Assembly: GCF_044466355.1 (NCBI RefSeq)
Contig: NZ_JBITMQ010000003.1
Location: 496,001 to 560,000, forward strand
DNA length: 64,000 nt
Reading direction: 5' to 3'
Origin: Actinophytocola sp044466355
Lineage (GTDB): Bacteria; Actinomycetota; Actinomycetes; Mycobacteriales; Pseudonocardiaceae
Position numbers and translations under genes: made by a program. Under the pieces are notes generated by a model. The model ran no database searches, was not told the origin of the DNA, and saw only the letters and a program-made list of their open reading frames with translations. Shown piece after piece: positions 52,968 to 61,968 of this stretch (its first letter is position 1; each line of letters opens with the position of its first letter).

Positions 52968-53259
52968 CGTGTTCCCCTGGGTTTGGCGTTCCTGCGGAGT
53001 CATGTCTATCACTCGGCACCGACAATTCGTGGGACGTGTGATGGACCTATTCGGTTTCATCGAACTTCCTCACGGATTGTTACCAACAAGGAGTACCCGG
53101 CGTCCACCCAGATACGCCGGGCGCCCAAACGGGCTACGCGCCGAGATCGGCCGTCGCCGGAGCGTTTCCGCCGGGTCACCGGTCGAGCGTCCACCCGCGA
53201 CACGCGGAAGTCCCGCCTCGCGTTGATACGGTGATCTTCGTCAGCCGAAAGGGGCACGC
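52968..53259. other. Divergent promoter region upstream of the IlvD/Edd dehydratase
   Basis: 292 bases between divergent starts. I see no clear operator or promoter pair; AAAGGGG (53248-53254) is the ribosome binding site for the ATG at 53260. Confidence 0.3.
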
Positions 53260-54951
53260 ATGTCTCGCTCGCAGGCGTGGTACGCCGGGGATGACCGCAA
53301 CGCCTACATCCACCGCGCGTGGATGCGGCGGGGGCTGCCGAGGGACGCCTTCGACGGGCGGCCGCACATCGCGATCGCCAACACGGCCTCCGACCTCACC
53401 CCGTGCAACGCCCACCTGACCGAGGTGGCGAAGTCGGTGGCCGACGGCATCTGGGCCGCGGGCGGTGTGCCGCTGCACCTGCCCGTCGTGTCGCTCGGCG
53501 AGACGCTGATGCGGCCCACCGCGATGCTGTTCCGCAACCTCGCGGCCATGGCGACCGAGGAACTGCTGCGGGCCAACCCGGTCGACGGCGTCGTGCTGCT
53601 CGGCGGCTGCGACAAGACGATCCCGGCGCTGCTGATGGGCGCCTGCTCGGTGGACCTGCCCGCGCTGGTGGTGCCGGGCGGCCCGATGCTGACCGGGCAC
53701 TTCCGCGGCGTGCCGCTCGGCTGCGGCACCGACGTGTGGCGGCTGTCGGAGGAGGTCCGCGCGGGCACGCTGTCCCGGGCGGACTTCCTGCGCTCCGAGT
53801 CGTCGATGATCCGCAGCCGGGGGCACTGCAACACGATGGGCACCGCGTCGACCATGGCGTGCGTGACCGAGGCGCTGGGCATGACGATCCCCGGTTTCGC
53901 CGGTACCCCCGCGCCGGACAGCGGGCTGCTGGAGATGGCGCACCAGTCCGGCCGGTTGTCGGTGTCGATGGTCGAGGCGGACCGGCGGCCCAGCACGGTC
54001 CTGACGCGTGAGTCGTTCCTGAACGCGATCGTGGCGCTGGCCGCGATCGGCGGGTCCACCAACGCGGTGGTGCACCTGCTGGCGATCGCCGGACGGCTGG
54101 GTGTGCCCCTCGAACTGGAGGACTTCGACCGCACCGGTTCCGGGGTGCCGCTGCTGGTCGACCTGCAGCCCGCGGGCAAGCACCTGATGGACGACCTGCA
54201 CCGCGCGGGCGGGCTGCTCGCCGTGCTGCGCGAGGTGGCGGACCTGCTGTCCCCGGACCCGGTCACGGTCACGGGGACGCCCCTGGTGGCCTACCTGGAC
54301 ACGGCCACGATCTGGGACGAGTCGGTGATCCGCCCGCGGTCGGCGCCGCTGCGGGAGTCGGCGGGCATCGCCGTGCTGCGCGGCAACCTGGCCCCGTCCG
54401 GCGCGGTGGTCAAACCGGCGGCCGCCACCCCTGAGCTGCTCACCCACCGCGGCCCGGCCGTGGTGTTCGACTCCATCGAGGACCTCAACGCCCGCATCGA
54501 CACCGTCGACGACGAGAACGCGGTTCTCGTGCTGCGCGGCTGCGGCCCGAAGGGCTACCCGGGCATGCCGGAGGTGGGCAACTTCCCGCTGCCCGCGCCG
54601 CTGCTCGCGAAGGGCGTGCGGGACATGGTCCGGATCAGCGACGCGCGGATGAGCGGCACCGCGTACGGCACGGTCGTGCTGCACGTGGCCCCGGAGGCCG
54701 CGGCCGGCGGCCCGCTCGGCCGGGTGCGGACGGGGGACATGGTGGTGCTGGACGTACCGAACCGGCGGCTGGAGGTGGCGGCGGACCTGTCGGCACGCCC
54801 GGTGTCGCCGGAGGCGTCGGCGGCGTTCGCGGCCCCCGAGCGGGGCTGGCAGCGCCTGTACGTCGACCACGTACTGCAGGCCGACCGCGGCGTGGACCTG
54901 GACTTCCTCACCGGCGGCGGCCCGGCCGACCCGACGAGGGAGTCGCACTGA
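53260..54951 (+). CDS. IlvD/Edd family dehydratase (sugar-acid type)
   Basis: 563-residue Fe-S dehydratase. Probable cluster cysteines are in TPCNAH, GGCDKT and RGHCNTMGTAS. ETLMRPTAMLFRNLAAM near residue 87 resembles L-arabonate/D-xylonate dehydratases rather than the biosynthetic dihydroxy-acid dehydratase, and SGSGxPE-like C-terminal features (MSGTAYGTVVLHVAPEAAAGGP) fit both. It converts a 2,3-dihydroxy acid to the 2-keto-3-deoxy acid. A sugar-acid substrate is likelier because there are no other branched-chain biosynthesis genes nearby. Confidence 0.85.
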   Translation: MSRSQAWYAGDDRNAYIHRAWMRRGLPRDAFDGRPHIAIANTASDLTPCNAHLTEVAKSVADGIWAAGGVPLHLPVVSLGETLMRPTAMLFRNLAAMATEELLRANPVDGVVLLGGCDKTIPALLMGACSVDLPALVVPGGPMLTGHFRGVPLGCGTDVWRLSEEVRAGTLSRADFLRSESSMIRSRGHCNTMGTASTMACVTEALGMTIPGFAGTPAPDSGLLEMAHQSGRLSVSMVEADRRPSTVLTRESFLNAIVALAAIGGSTNAVVHLLAIAGRLGVPLELEDFDRTGSGVPLLVDLQPAGKHLMDDLHRAGGLLAVLREVADLLSPDPVTVTGTPLVAYLDTATIWDESVIRPRSAPLRESAGIAVLRGNLAPSGAVVKPAAATPELLTHRGPAVVFDSIEDLNARIDTVDDENAVLVLRGCGPKGYPGMPEVGNFPLPAPLLAKGVRDMVRISDARMSGTAYGTVVLHVAPEAAAGGPLGRVRTGDMVVLDVPNRRLEVAADLSARPVSPEASAAFAAPERGWQRLYVDHVLQADRGVDLDFLTGGGPADPTRESH

Positions 54952-54952
54952 G

Positions 54953-55684
54953 GTGCCCGACGCGATCTTCGCCCACCCCCGCCTCGCCCCGGTCTACGAC
55001 ACGTTCGAGGGCCACCGCGACGACCTGCCCGCCTACGTGGACATCGTCGACGAACTCGGTGCGCGCCACGTCCTCGACGTCGGGTGCGGCACGGGGAGCC
55101 TCGCGGTCCGGCTCGCCGACCGCGGCCGCACCGTCACCGGCGTGGACCCAGCCGAGGCGTCGCTGCGGATCGCGAGGGCGAAGGACCCGGCGGGACGGGT
55201 CACCTGGCTCCACGGCGACGCCACGACGTTGCCCGCCCTCGCCGCCGACCTCGCCGTGATGACCGGCAACGTCGCGCAGGTCTTTCTCACCGACGACGAC
55301 TGGGCGCGGACGCTGCGTGGCATCCGCGCCGCACTCCGCCCCGGCGGCCACTTCGTGTTCGAAACCCGGCGGCCGGAACACCGGACCTGGGAGGACTGGG
55401 CGGAGGACACCGACCCGGTCACGGTGACCGTGCCGGGGATCGGCACCGTGGAGCGGCGGTTCGAGGTCACCGACGTGCGGTTGCCGTTCGTCTCCTTCCG
55501 GTGCGCCTACCGGTTCCTGACCGACGGCGCGGTCGTCACCTCGGCGTCGACGCTCCGCTTCCGCGACCGCGACGAGGTGACCGCGAGCCTGACCGAGGGT
55601 GGCTACCGGGTCCTGGACGTGCGGGACGCACCCGACCGCCCCGGCCGCGAGTTCGTGTTCGTCGCGGAGTGCGGCGGACGGTGA
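54953..55684 (+). CDS. Class I SAM-dependent methyltransferase
   Basis: 243 residues. SAM motif I VLDVGCGTGSLAVRL at about 41-55, acidic GVDPAEAS after beta 2, and a methyltransferase_25-like core to about 135. Family members modify small molecules; the substrate is unknown. GTG 54953 lies one base after the dehydratase stop, so the two are cotranscribed. Confidence 0.85.
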   Translation: MPDAIFAHPRLAPVYDTFEGHRDDLPAYVDIVDELGARHVLDVGCGTGSLAVRLADRGRTVTGVDPAEASLRIARAKDPAGRVTWLHGDATTLPALAADLAVMTGNVAQVFLTDDDWARTLRGIRAALRPGGHFVFETRRPEHRTWEDWAEDTDPVTVTVPGIGTVERRFEVTDVRLPFVSFRCAYRFLTDGAVVTSASTLRFRDRDEVTASLTEGGYRVLDVRDAPDRPGREFVFVAECGGR

Positions 55685-55733
55685 ACACCCACCGCACCGC
55701 GATGACGGACCACGGCCGTTGGGGGACCGGGCC

Positions 55734-56546
55734 TCAGCCGGCCGACCACGCGCCCGCCGCCGCCGCTTCGGCCGCGTAGTCGGCGAAGTCGATCGGGTCC
55801 CGGCCGAGCACCTGCCGCACCCCGTCCGCGGGCGGCGCGAGGTGCCCCGCCCGCATCCCGGCGAACATCAGGTCCAGCTCCGCCACCGCCTCCTCCGGCA
55901 GCCCCTCGGCCACCAGCGAATCCCGGTACTCCGACGGTGTCAGCTCCTCGTACCGCATCTCCCGCCCGGCCGCCGACGCGATCGTCGCCACCGCCTCACC
56001 GAACGTCAGGCCGCGTGGCCCCGACAGGTCGTACACCCGGCCGTGGTGCCCGCCCGACCTGAGCACCGCGGCGGCCACGTCGGCGATGTCCCGCACGTCG
56101 ACGAACGGCTCCGGGTCCGCACCCATCGGCAGCGCCAACATGCCCGCCATCAGCGGCGCGTGCCACAGGTCCTCCGAGAAGTTCTGGTTGAAGTTGTTCG
56201 CCCGCAGGATCGTCCACTCCGCGTCCGCCGCCCGCACTGCCTCCTCCGCCGCCCGCATGCCGTCGAACGCCGGGACCTCGTCGATCCCGCGGCCCGACAG
56301 CACCACGAACCGCCGGGCCCCCGCCGCCGTCGCCTGCTTCACGAACACCTCGGCCAGTCCGGGTTCCGCGGGGGCCACCAGGTACACCGCGGTCGCACCC
56401 GCCAACGCCCCCGCCCACGTGTCCGGTGAGGACCAGTCGAACCGCACCTCCGTCGACCGGGACACCGCCCGCACCGGCGTGCCCCGCAAGGCCGCCACCA
56501 ACCGTCGCCCCGTCTTGCCTGTGCCGCCGAGAACCACTGTCGTCAT
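55734..56546 (-). CDS. NmrA-like NAD(P)-binding SDR protein
   Basis: 270-residue atypical short-chain dehydrogenase. VLGGTGKTGRRLVAAL at 4-19 is the Rossmann nucleotide loop; RFVVLSGRGID and WTILRANNFNQNF fit the NmrA/quinone oxidoreductase-2 group, which uses NADPH or senses redox state. It diverges from the AraC gene with 88 bases between starts. Confidence 0.85.
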   Translation of the reverse strand: MTTVVLGGTGKTGRRLVAALRGTPVRAVSRSTEVRFDWSSPDTWAGALAGATAVYLVAPAEPGLAEVFVKQATAAGARRFVVLSGRGIDEVPAFDGMRAAEEAVRAADAEWTILRANNFNQNFSEDLWHAPLMAGMLALPMGADPEPFVDVRDIADVAAAVLRSGGHHGRVYDLSGPRGLTFGEAVATIASAAGREMRYEELTPSEYRDSLVAEGLPEEAVAELDLMFAGMRAGHLAPPADGVRQVLGRDPIDFADYAAEAAAAGAWSAG

Positions 56547-56634
56547 GGGGAACAGTCAAGCGGTGTGGCCGCGCCGCGGACATGGCGTGGCGTTCGGCGG
56601 CCATGTCCGATCGTCCGCGGTTATCGTGAAGACC

Positions 56635-57417
56635 ATGGACCCGTTCGACGACCTGCTCCGGGGCGTGCGCGCGAACGGCGCCAGCCTCGGGTGCATCGAG
56701 CTGTCGCCGCCCTGGACGCTGCCGTTCACCGACGGGCTGACGTTGTTCGCGCCGCTGCGGGGCGAAGGACGCGTCGGCGGCACGACCGTGCGCGTCGGGG
56801 AGACCGCCATCGTCCGGGGCGCCGCCACCGCGGCGGGCGACGCGCCCGCGGTGATGCTGACCGGCACCTACGACACCGTCTCCCGGCGGCTGCTCAGCGT
56901 GCTCCCACCGGTCATCGTCGTGCCGGACGACGGCGACGAGTGCGACTCCCTGCGCGACTTCCTGATCGCGCAGGGACCCGGGCCGCAGGTCGTGCTGGAC
57001 CGGCTCGTCGACTGGCTCATCGTGTGCACGCTGCGGTCCTGGTTCGACCGGACCGACGCGCCCGGCTGGTTCCACGCGCTGACCGACGACGCCGTCGGCC
57101 CGGCCCTGCGTGCGATGCACGAGTCACCCGGCGAACCGTGGACGCTCCCCGCGCTCGCCCGGGTCGCCGGGGTGTCCCGCACGACGCTCGCCACCCGGTT
57201 CACCCGTCTCGTCGGCACGCCGCCGCTGACCTACCTCACCGACTGGCGCATGACGCTCGCCATCGACCTGCTGACCGAGACCACCGCGACCGTCGCCGCG
57301 GTGGCCCGCCGGGTCGGCTACGCGGACTCGTTCGGCTTCAGCTCCGCGTTCAAACGGTTCCACGGCATGAGCCCGACCGCGTGCCGCACGATGTGTCAGT
57401 CCGCGAACACGGCGTAG
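56635..57417 (+). CDS. AraC family regulator with cupin sensor
   Basis: 260 residues. An N-terminal AraC-type cupin_6 sensor domain (1-160) is followed by the two-HTH AraC domain (about 165-255; LARVAGVSRTTLATRFTRLV and VARRVGYADSFGFSSAFKRF). Such cupin_6 regulators usually control the divergent NmrA/SDR gene beside them, which is the arrangement here. Its 3' end overlaps the convergent GH13 gene by 22 bases. Confidence 0.88.
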   Translation: MDPFDDLLRGVRANGASLGCIELSPPWTLPFTDGLTLFAPLRGEGRVGGTTVRVGETAIVRGAATAAGDAPAVMLTGTYDTVSRRLLSVLPPVIVVPDDGDECDSLRDFLIAQGPGPQVVLDRLVDWLIVCTLRSWFDRTDAPGWFHALTDDAVGPALRAMHESPGEPWTLPALARVAGVSRTTLATRFTRLVGTPPLTYLTDWRMTLAIDLLTETTATVAAVARRVGYADSFGFSSAFKRFHGMSPTACRTMCQSANTA

Positions 57418-58931
57418 CTGAAGCCCTCGATGCGCAGGCGGCCGTCGTCGACGGTGACGCCACGCCCCAGCACCTGGGTGCCGGGGACCGGGATGTCCGT
57501 GGTGAACGACTCGAACGCCGGGTTCACCGCCACCGTGTACTTCCCGCCACGCCGGTACACGAACGGGTAACCCGGGTTGAGGATCTCGATGGCGCCGGAC
57601 GGCCCGAACGCCGGCTCCGACTTCCGCAGCGCGATCAGCTCCCGCACCAGGTTCAGCAGCGAGCCCGGGTCCTGCCGCTGGTCCGCCACGTTCGGCCGGG
57701 TCGGCGACGGGTCCGGCGGCAGGTACGTCACCTCGGGATCCGCCTTCTCCCACTGCATCGGCGTGCGGGACCCGGCCCGGTTGTAGCCGGCACGGATGCC
57801 GCCGAGCACGCTGCCCTCCAGGTCCGGCAGACCGGGCTGGTACTGCATGCCGATCTCGTCGCCGTAGTAGATCGCGGGCAGCGTCGGCCACGTCAGGATG
57901 AACACCATCGCGGCGCGCGCGTGGTCCGCGTTGCGCACACCCGCCACCAGGCGCGGGAAGTCGTGGTTCGCGGTCGGCAGCACGATGTGGCCGCCATCAC
58001 CGATCACGCTCGTCGCCGTCGCCCACTCGGCGAGGAAGTCGAACACGCTGCCCGCGCCGGACGGGTCGAAGAAGCACGGCCGCGTCCGGTACGTGCTGTC
58101 GTACACGACGCCGTTGTGGAACAGCGACCGGTACGCCTGGCTCGACCCGAAGTGCAGGAAGAAGTCCGCGTGGAACCCGGCGGGCACCGACACCTGCGGC
58201 TGCGCCCACTCGCTGAACAGCGCCGCCTCCGGGTGCGCGTGGTCGAGCCACCCGCGCAGCTCACGCCACAGCGCCGCGGTCTCCTTCTTGCCCGGGTCGT
58301 CCTTCACCAGCGACGACGCCATGTCCACGCGGAAACCGGCCACACCGGTCTCCAGCCAGAAGTTCATGATGTCCCGCAGCGCCTGCCGGTTCTCCACGGG
58401 GCCCGGCGCGTCCACCGGCTGCCGCCACGGCTCGTCCGGGTCCATCCGCCCGTAGCCGAAGTTCAGCGCGGGCTGCACCGGGAAGAAGTTCGGCAGGTAG
58501 AACCCTTCGCGGCGACCCGGTGACGGCTGGAAGCCCGGCGCCTGCCGGTCCGCCCACACGTACCGGTGGTCGGCCGGGTCGTCCGCCGAACGGACGAACC
58601 ACTCGTGCTGGTCGGACGTGTGCCCGGCGACCAGGTCGAGCAACACCCGGATTCCCTTGCGGGACGCGGAGTCCACGAGCTTCGCCAGGTCGTCGCGGCT
58701 GCCGTAGCGCGGGTCGATCGCGTAGTAGTCGGCCACGTCGTAGCCCGCGTCGCGCATCGGGGAGGCGAAGCACGGGTTGAGCCAGATCGTGTTCACGCCC
58801 AGCCACGCCAGGTAGTCCAGTTTGGACTCGACACCGTTCAGGTCGCCGATGCCGTCGCCGTTGGAGTCGGCGTAGCTCTGCGGGTAGATCTGGTACATCA
58901 CGGCGTCGGAAAGCCAAGCCGGCACGGCCAT
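57396..58931 (-). CDS. GH13 alpha-glucosidase/alpha-amylase family hydrolase
   Basis: 511 residues. Catalytic triad: nucleophile Asp203 (GFRVDMASS), acid/base Glu241 (LFSEWAQP), and Asp324 (TANHDFPR). QIYPQSYADSNGDGIGDLNG at 14-33 is the conserved region of alpha-glucosidase-like members and includes a calcium-type DxNxDxxxD loop. No signal peptide, so it acts in the cytoplasm. ATG 58931 follows GAGGAG. Starts 14 bases after the GH39 stop, in one operon under a LacI regulator. Confidence 0.9.
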   Translation of the reverse strand: MAVPAWLSDAVMYQIYPQSYADSNGDGIGDLNGVESKLDYLAWLGVNTIWLNPCFASPMRDAGYDVADYYAIDPRYGSRDDLAKLVDSASRKGIRVLLDLVAGHTSDQHEWFVRSADDPADHRYVWADRQAPGFQPSPGRREGFYLPNFFPVQPALNFGYGRMDPDEPWRQPVDAPGPVENRQALRDIMNFWLETGVAGFRVDMASSLVKDDPGKKETAALWRELRGWLDHAHPEAALFSEWAQPQVSVPAGFHADFFLHFGSSQAYRSLFHNGVVYDSTYRTRPCFFDPSGAGSVFDFLAEWATATSVIGDGGHIVLPTANHDFPRLVAGVRNADHARAAMVFILTWPTLPAIYYGDEIGMQYQPGLPDLEGSVLGGIRAGYNRAGSRTPMQWEKADPEVTYLPPDPSPTRPNVADQRQDPGSLLNLVRELIALRKSEPAFGPSGAIEILNPGYPFVYRRGGKYTVAVNPAFESFTTDIPVPGTQVLGRGVTVDDGRLRIEGFSYAVFAD

Positions 58932-58945
58932 GAACACTCCTCGCG

Positions 58946-60772
58946 TCACTGCCGGGTCAGTCGCAACGACCGGATCCCGGGCATGGGCAGCTCGACGGCG
59001 ACCGATGCGACCCCGTCGTCGCCGACCGCCACCTTCGCAAGGTACTCGATCGGGAGGGTGTCGGAGGAGCGCAACGTGGCCCACTGCTCCTCGCTCGGCC
59101 AGTCCGCGTCGGAGAGTTCCCGCCACACGCGACCGATGTTGGCGTGCTCCTCGTCGACGCGCGCCGACTCGACGGTGTACGTCCCGGGTTCGAGCCCCGA
59201 CACCGTCACCGTCACCGCGCGGGCCAGGTCCGCCGAGCCGTCTATCTTGGACTGGTCGAGGGTTCCGTTCCACACCAGCACGTCCACGGTGTCGTCGGCG
59301 CGGGTCGCGAGCGCCTCGACGAGCGACCCGCCGCCGTCACCCGTGCAGGTCGCGGGCACGCGGCCGCCGCCCAGCCGCGACAGCAGGTACAGCGCCCAGA
59401 ACCGCGGCTTGCGCAGGTTGCCGACGGTCAGCAGACCGAAACCGCCGTGCAGCAACTTCGGCGGCCAGCCCAGCTCCTCGAACTGGTCGGAGCACACCCA
59501 GTACGCGAGGCAGTCGGTCGACGCGAGCGCGCTCTTCATGCCGTGCAACACGAACGGCGCGGAGAACACCGCGTCGCTGACGCGGTGGAAGTGCGTCGGC
59601 GTGACACCCCATTCCGTCCACAGGATCTCCGGCTCCGGCTTACCGGTCGCCTGCGCGAACGACCTGGTCAGCGGCCGCATGTCCAGCGGGGCGTTGCCGT
59701 AGGTGTGGGTGGAGACGAAGTCGACGGGCACGTCGTGCTCGCGGCAGTACTCCAGCAGCGCGCCGACCCAGCCCGCCGCGGCCGACGACGGGCCGCCGAC
59801 GCGGATGCGCTCGTCGACCGCCTTGATCTCGCGGACCGCGATCTCGTACAGGCGGTGGTAGTCGTCCTGTGTGCCGTTCCAGAACACCTCGAGGTTGGCC
59901 TCGTTCCAGACCTCGAACTCCCAGGTCGCGACCTCGTCGGCGCCGTAGCGCTCGCGGAGGTGGACCGTCAGCGCGCGCACGAGGTCGCCCCAGCGCTCCC
60001 ACTCGCGCGGCACCGACACCTGCGCGCGGTAGGAGAAGACCGTGTAGTCGGGGTCGGCGGTGAGTTCCTTGGGAATGAAGGACAACTCGACGACCGGCTT
60101 CAGCCCGGTGGCGAGGAACCGGTCGTACACCTCGTCCAGGCCGTTGAAGTCGAACGTGCCGTCGGCGTTCACCGTCACGGTCTCGGGCAGGAACGTGCCG
60201 TGCGCGCGGACCGACCGCACCCCCAGCTCGTCCTTCATGATCCGCAGCGCCTCGGCGTACTCGGCCGCCACGTCCGACCCGCCGGGGCCGGGCCTGTCCC
60301 AGATCAGCAGCGAGAAGTGCTCGGCGCCGATCATGCGGCGCCACACGTCCGGCAGCGGCTCCGGAGTCGCGGCCGCGTCGACGGCCACGGTGACCGCGCC
60401 GGTCCCGTCGCCGGGTGCGCGGGAGACGGCGTCCGACAGCGCGCCCGCGCCACTGTCCGACCAGGTGGCGACCTTGTAGTGGTAGGTCTGACCCGGCTCC
60501 ACCATGGTGTCGGCGTACGGCGGGTGCGGGACCGCGAGCACGTCGCCGCCGAGGTGGTCGAGCGGGGTGAACGGGCCGTCCGCGCTGGTGGCGCGGTGCA
60601 CGAGGTAGCCGAGCGCGCCGTCGACCGGCCGCCACTCCAGGTGGACGAGCGCGGTGCCGGCGGTGGCCGTGAGCCCGGTCGGCGGCGGCAGCTCGCCGAT
60701 GCCGGTCAGCGGCTGGTCACTCGGCAGGCCGATGCGCTGTTCCCAGTCCCGGCGTGCGGTCGTGTCGGTCAC
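58946..60772 (-). CDS. GH39 beta-xylosidase-like hydrolase with N-terminal FnIII domain
   Basis: 608 residues. Residues about 28-120 form a fibronectin type III domain (PPPTGLTATAGTALVHLEW, TYHYKVATWS), unusual in an apparently cytoplasmic protein. The GH39 barrel follows with acid/base Glu291 in WEFEVWNEANL and nucleophile Glu387 in ILWTEWGV, then a beta-sandwich end. It would release xylose or a related sugar from beta-glycosides. GTG 60772 follows GGGGG. Two LacI-type operators lie just upstream. Confidence 0.85.
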   Translation of the reverse strand: MTDTTARRDWEQRIGLPSDQPLTGIGELPPPTGLTATAGTALVHLEWRPVDGALGYLVHRATSADGPFTPLDHLGGDVLAVPHPPYADTMVEPGQTYHYKVATWSDSGAGALSDAVSRAPGDGTGAVTVAVDAAATPEPLPDVWRRMIGAEHFSLLIWDRPGPGGSDVAAEYAEALRIMKDELGVRSVRAHGTFLPETVTVNADGTFDFNGLDEVYDRFLATGLKPVVELSFIPKELTADPDYTVFSYRAQVSVPREWERWGDLVRALTVHLRERYGADEVATWEFEVWNEANLEVFWNGTQDDYHRLYEIAVREIKAVDERIRVGGPSSAAAGWVGALLEYCREHDVPVDFVSTHTYGNAPLDMRPLTRSFAQATGKPEPEILWTEWGVTPTHFHRVSDAVFSAPFVLHGMKSALASTDCLAYWVCSDQFEELGWPPKLLHGGFGLLTVGNLRKPRFWALYLLSRLGGGRVPATCTGDGGGSLVEALATRADDTVDVLVWNGTLDQSKIDGSADLARAVTVTVSGLEPGTYTVESARVDEEHANIGRVWRELSDADWPSEEQWATLRSSDTLPIEYLAKVAVGDDGVASVAVELPMPGIRSLRLTRQ

Positions 60773-60790
60773 GATCAGCCCCCTTGGCGA

Positions 60791-60817
60791 TGTAAGCGCT
60801 GCCTGTAAGCGCATACA
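60791..60817. promoter_or_regulatory. Two LacI-type operators upstream of the GH39 gene
   Basis: TGTAAGCGCATACA (60804-60817) matches 12 of 14 positions of the LacI-family palindrome TGTAAGCGCTTACA, and TGTAAGCGCTGCCT (60791-60804) is a good half. They abut, giving a 13-base offset, and lie 19 bases from the start codon. A matching site precedes the lacI-like gene. Confidence 0.75.
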
Positions 60818-60858
60818 CTAGGTGGCGCGCGGACCCGTCGCAAGCGTGCCGGGGGAGA

Positions 60859-61902
60859 TCAACGCGGGGCGGGCTCGGGGCAGCCGCAGCTCGCGCGCCA
60901 GGTCTGCGTGACCGGCAGCATCTCCGAGCGGGGCTCGCGGTCCGGGTCGGCGAGGCGCTCGACCAGCAGCTCGACGGCCTTCTCGCCGAGGCGGCGCATC
61001 GGCTGGGTCACCGTGGTCAGGCTGGGCCGGACGACCCTGCCGAGCGGGATGCCGTCGAACCCGGCCACCGCCATGTCCCGCGGCACCCACACGCCCCGGC
61101 GCTCCAGCACGTCGAGCCCGCCGATCGCCATCTGGTCGTTCGCGAACACCAGCCCCTGCGGCGGCGCGCCCCGTTCGAGCAGGCGTCGGGTGGCCTCGCG
61201 GCCACCGGCCTGGGTGAAGTCGCCTCGCGCGTCCGGCTTGGACGGCACCGGCAGTTCCGCCGCGCGCAACGCCTGCTGGAACCCGGCGAAGCGGGCCCGC
61301 GCGTCCGGCGAGTCCTCGCCACCGCCGACGAACGCCAGCCTGCGCAGGCCGTGGTCGGCGATCAGGTGCGTGGTCAGCTCGAACTCGCCGTCGCGGTTCG
61401 CGACCTCCAGGTGGTCGAGGTGGTCGATCTCGCGCGGCCCGGCGATCATCACCACCGGCAGCCGCCGCGACATCAGCTCCAGGTCCTCGGTGGCCACGGT
61501 CCGCGCCAGCACCGCGAACCCGTCCACCCGCCCGGCGACCGACGCGACGAGGCTCTCCGGTCCGCCCGCCAGGGACGCGGCTATCAGCAGCGCGTACCCG
61601 TTCCGCCGCGCCGCGCGCTCCATGCCGCGAGTGATCTCGTCGGCGTACAGGGTCTGCTCGGAGTCGTCGTCCTCGAGTTCGGGATCCGCGTAGTCGGGGA
61701 AGCACAGCCCGAGCACGCCCGTGGTGCGGGACGCGAGGCCGCGCGCGTTGCCGCTCGGCACGTAACCGAGTTCACGCGCGGCGGCCAGCACCCGGTCCCG
61801 GGTCTGCTCGCGGACCGTGTCGGGGTTGCGGTACACGCGGGACACGGTCGCGATCGAGACGTTCGCCTTCTCGGCGACGTCGTACACGGTAGGAGCCGCC
61901 AC
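60859..61902 (-). CDS. LacI family regulator of the GH39-GH13 operon
   Basis: 347 residues. N-terminal LacI HTH (TVYDVAEKANVSIATVSRV, hinge RGLASRTTG) and a periplasmic-binding-like effector domain (FANDQMAIGGLDVL, GFDGIPLGRVVRPSLTTV). The hinge and recognition helix fit operators of the TGTAAGCGCTTACA type, which are present at 60791-60817 and 61944-61957. GTG 61902 was preferred over TTG 61908 because GGAGG is then 8 bases upstream. Expected effector: an oligosaccharide or xyloside. Confidence 0.88.
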   Translation of the reverse strand: MAAPTVYDVAEKANVSIATVSRVYRNPDTVREQTRDRVLAAARELGYVPSGNARGLASRTTGVLGLCFPDYADPELEDDDSEQTLYADEITRGMERAARRNGYALLIAASLAGGPESLVASVAGRVDGFAVLARTVATEDLELMSRRLPVVMIAGPREIDHLDHLEVANRDGEFELTTHLIADHGLRRLAFVGGGEDSPDARARFAGFQQALRAAELPVPSKPDARGDFTQAGGREATRRLLERGAPPQGLVFANDQMAIGGLDVLERRGVWVPRDMAVAGFDGIPLGRVVRPSLTTVTQPMRRLGEKAVELLVERLADPDREPRSEMLPVTQTWRASCGCPEPAPR

Positions 61903-61921
61903 CAGCAAGACCTCCGGTGTT

Positions 61922-61940
61922 CAATGGGTCGCTGCGCTCC
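61922..61940 (+). repeat. Dispersed repeat copy CAATGGGTCGCTGCGCTCC
   Basis: Same short repeat as at 23173-23240 and, inverted, 45022-45040. Here it lies in the 66-base spacer between the ABC exporter and lacI genes. Confidence 0.5.
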
Positions 61941-61943
61941 CGA

Positions 61944-61957
61944 TGTAAGCGCATTCA
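61944..61957. promoter_or_regulatory. LacI-type operator upstream of lacI
   Basis: TGTAAGCGCATTCA matches 12 of 14 positions of TGTAAGCGCTTACA and lies 41 bases upstream of the lacI start, so the gene is probably autoregulated. Confidence 0.7.
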
Positions 61958-61968
61958 ACCGAGCCAAG

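Noticed and set aside
53260..54951. Biosynthetic dihydroxy-acid dehydratase ilvD
   Set aside because: The ETLMRPTAMLFRN region and lack of other branched-chain genes favour a sugar-acid dehydratase; left as family-level call.
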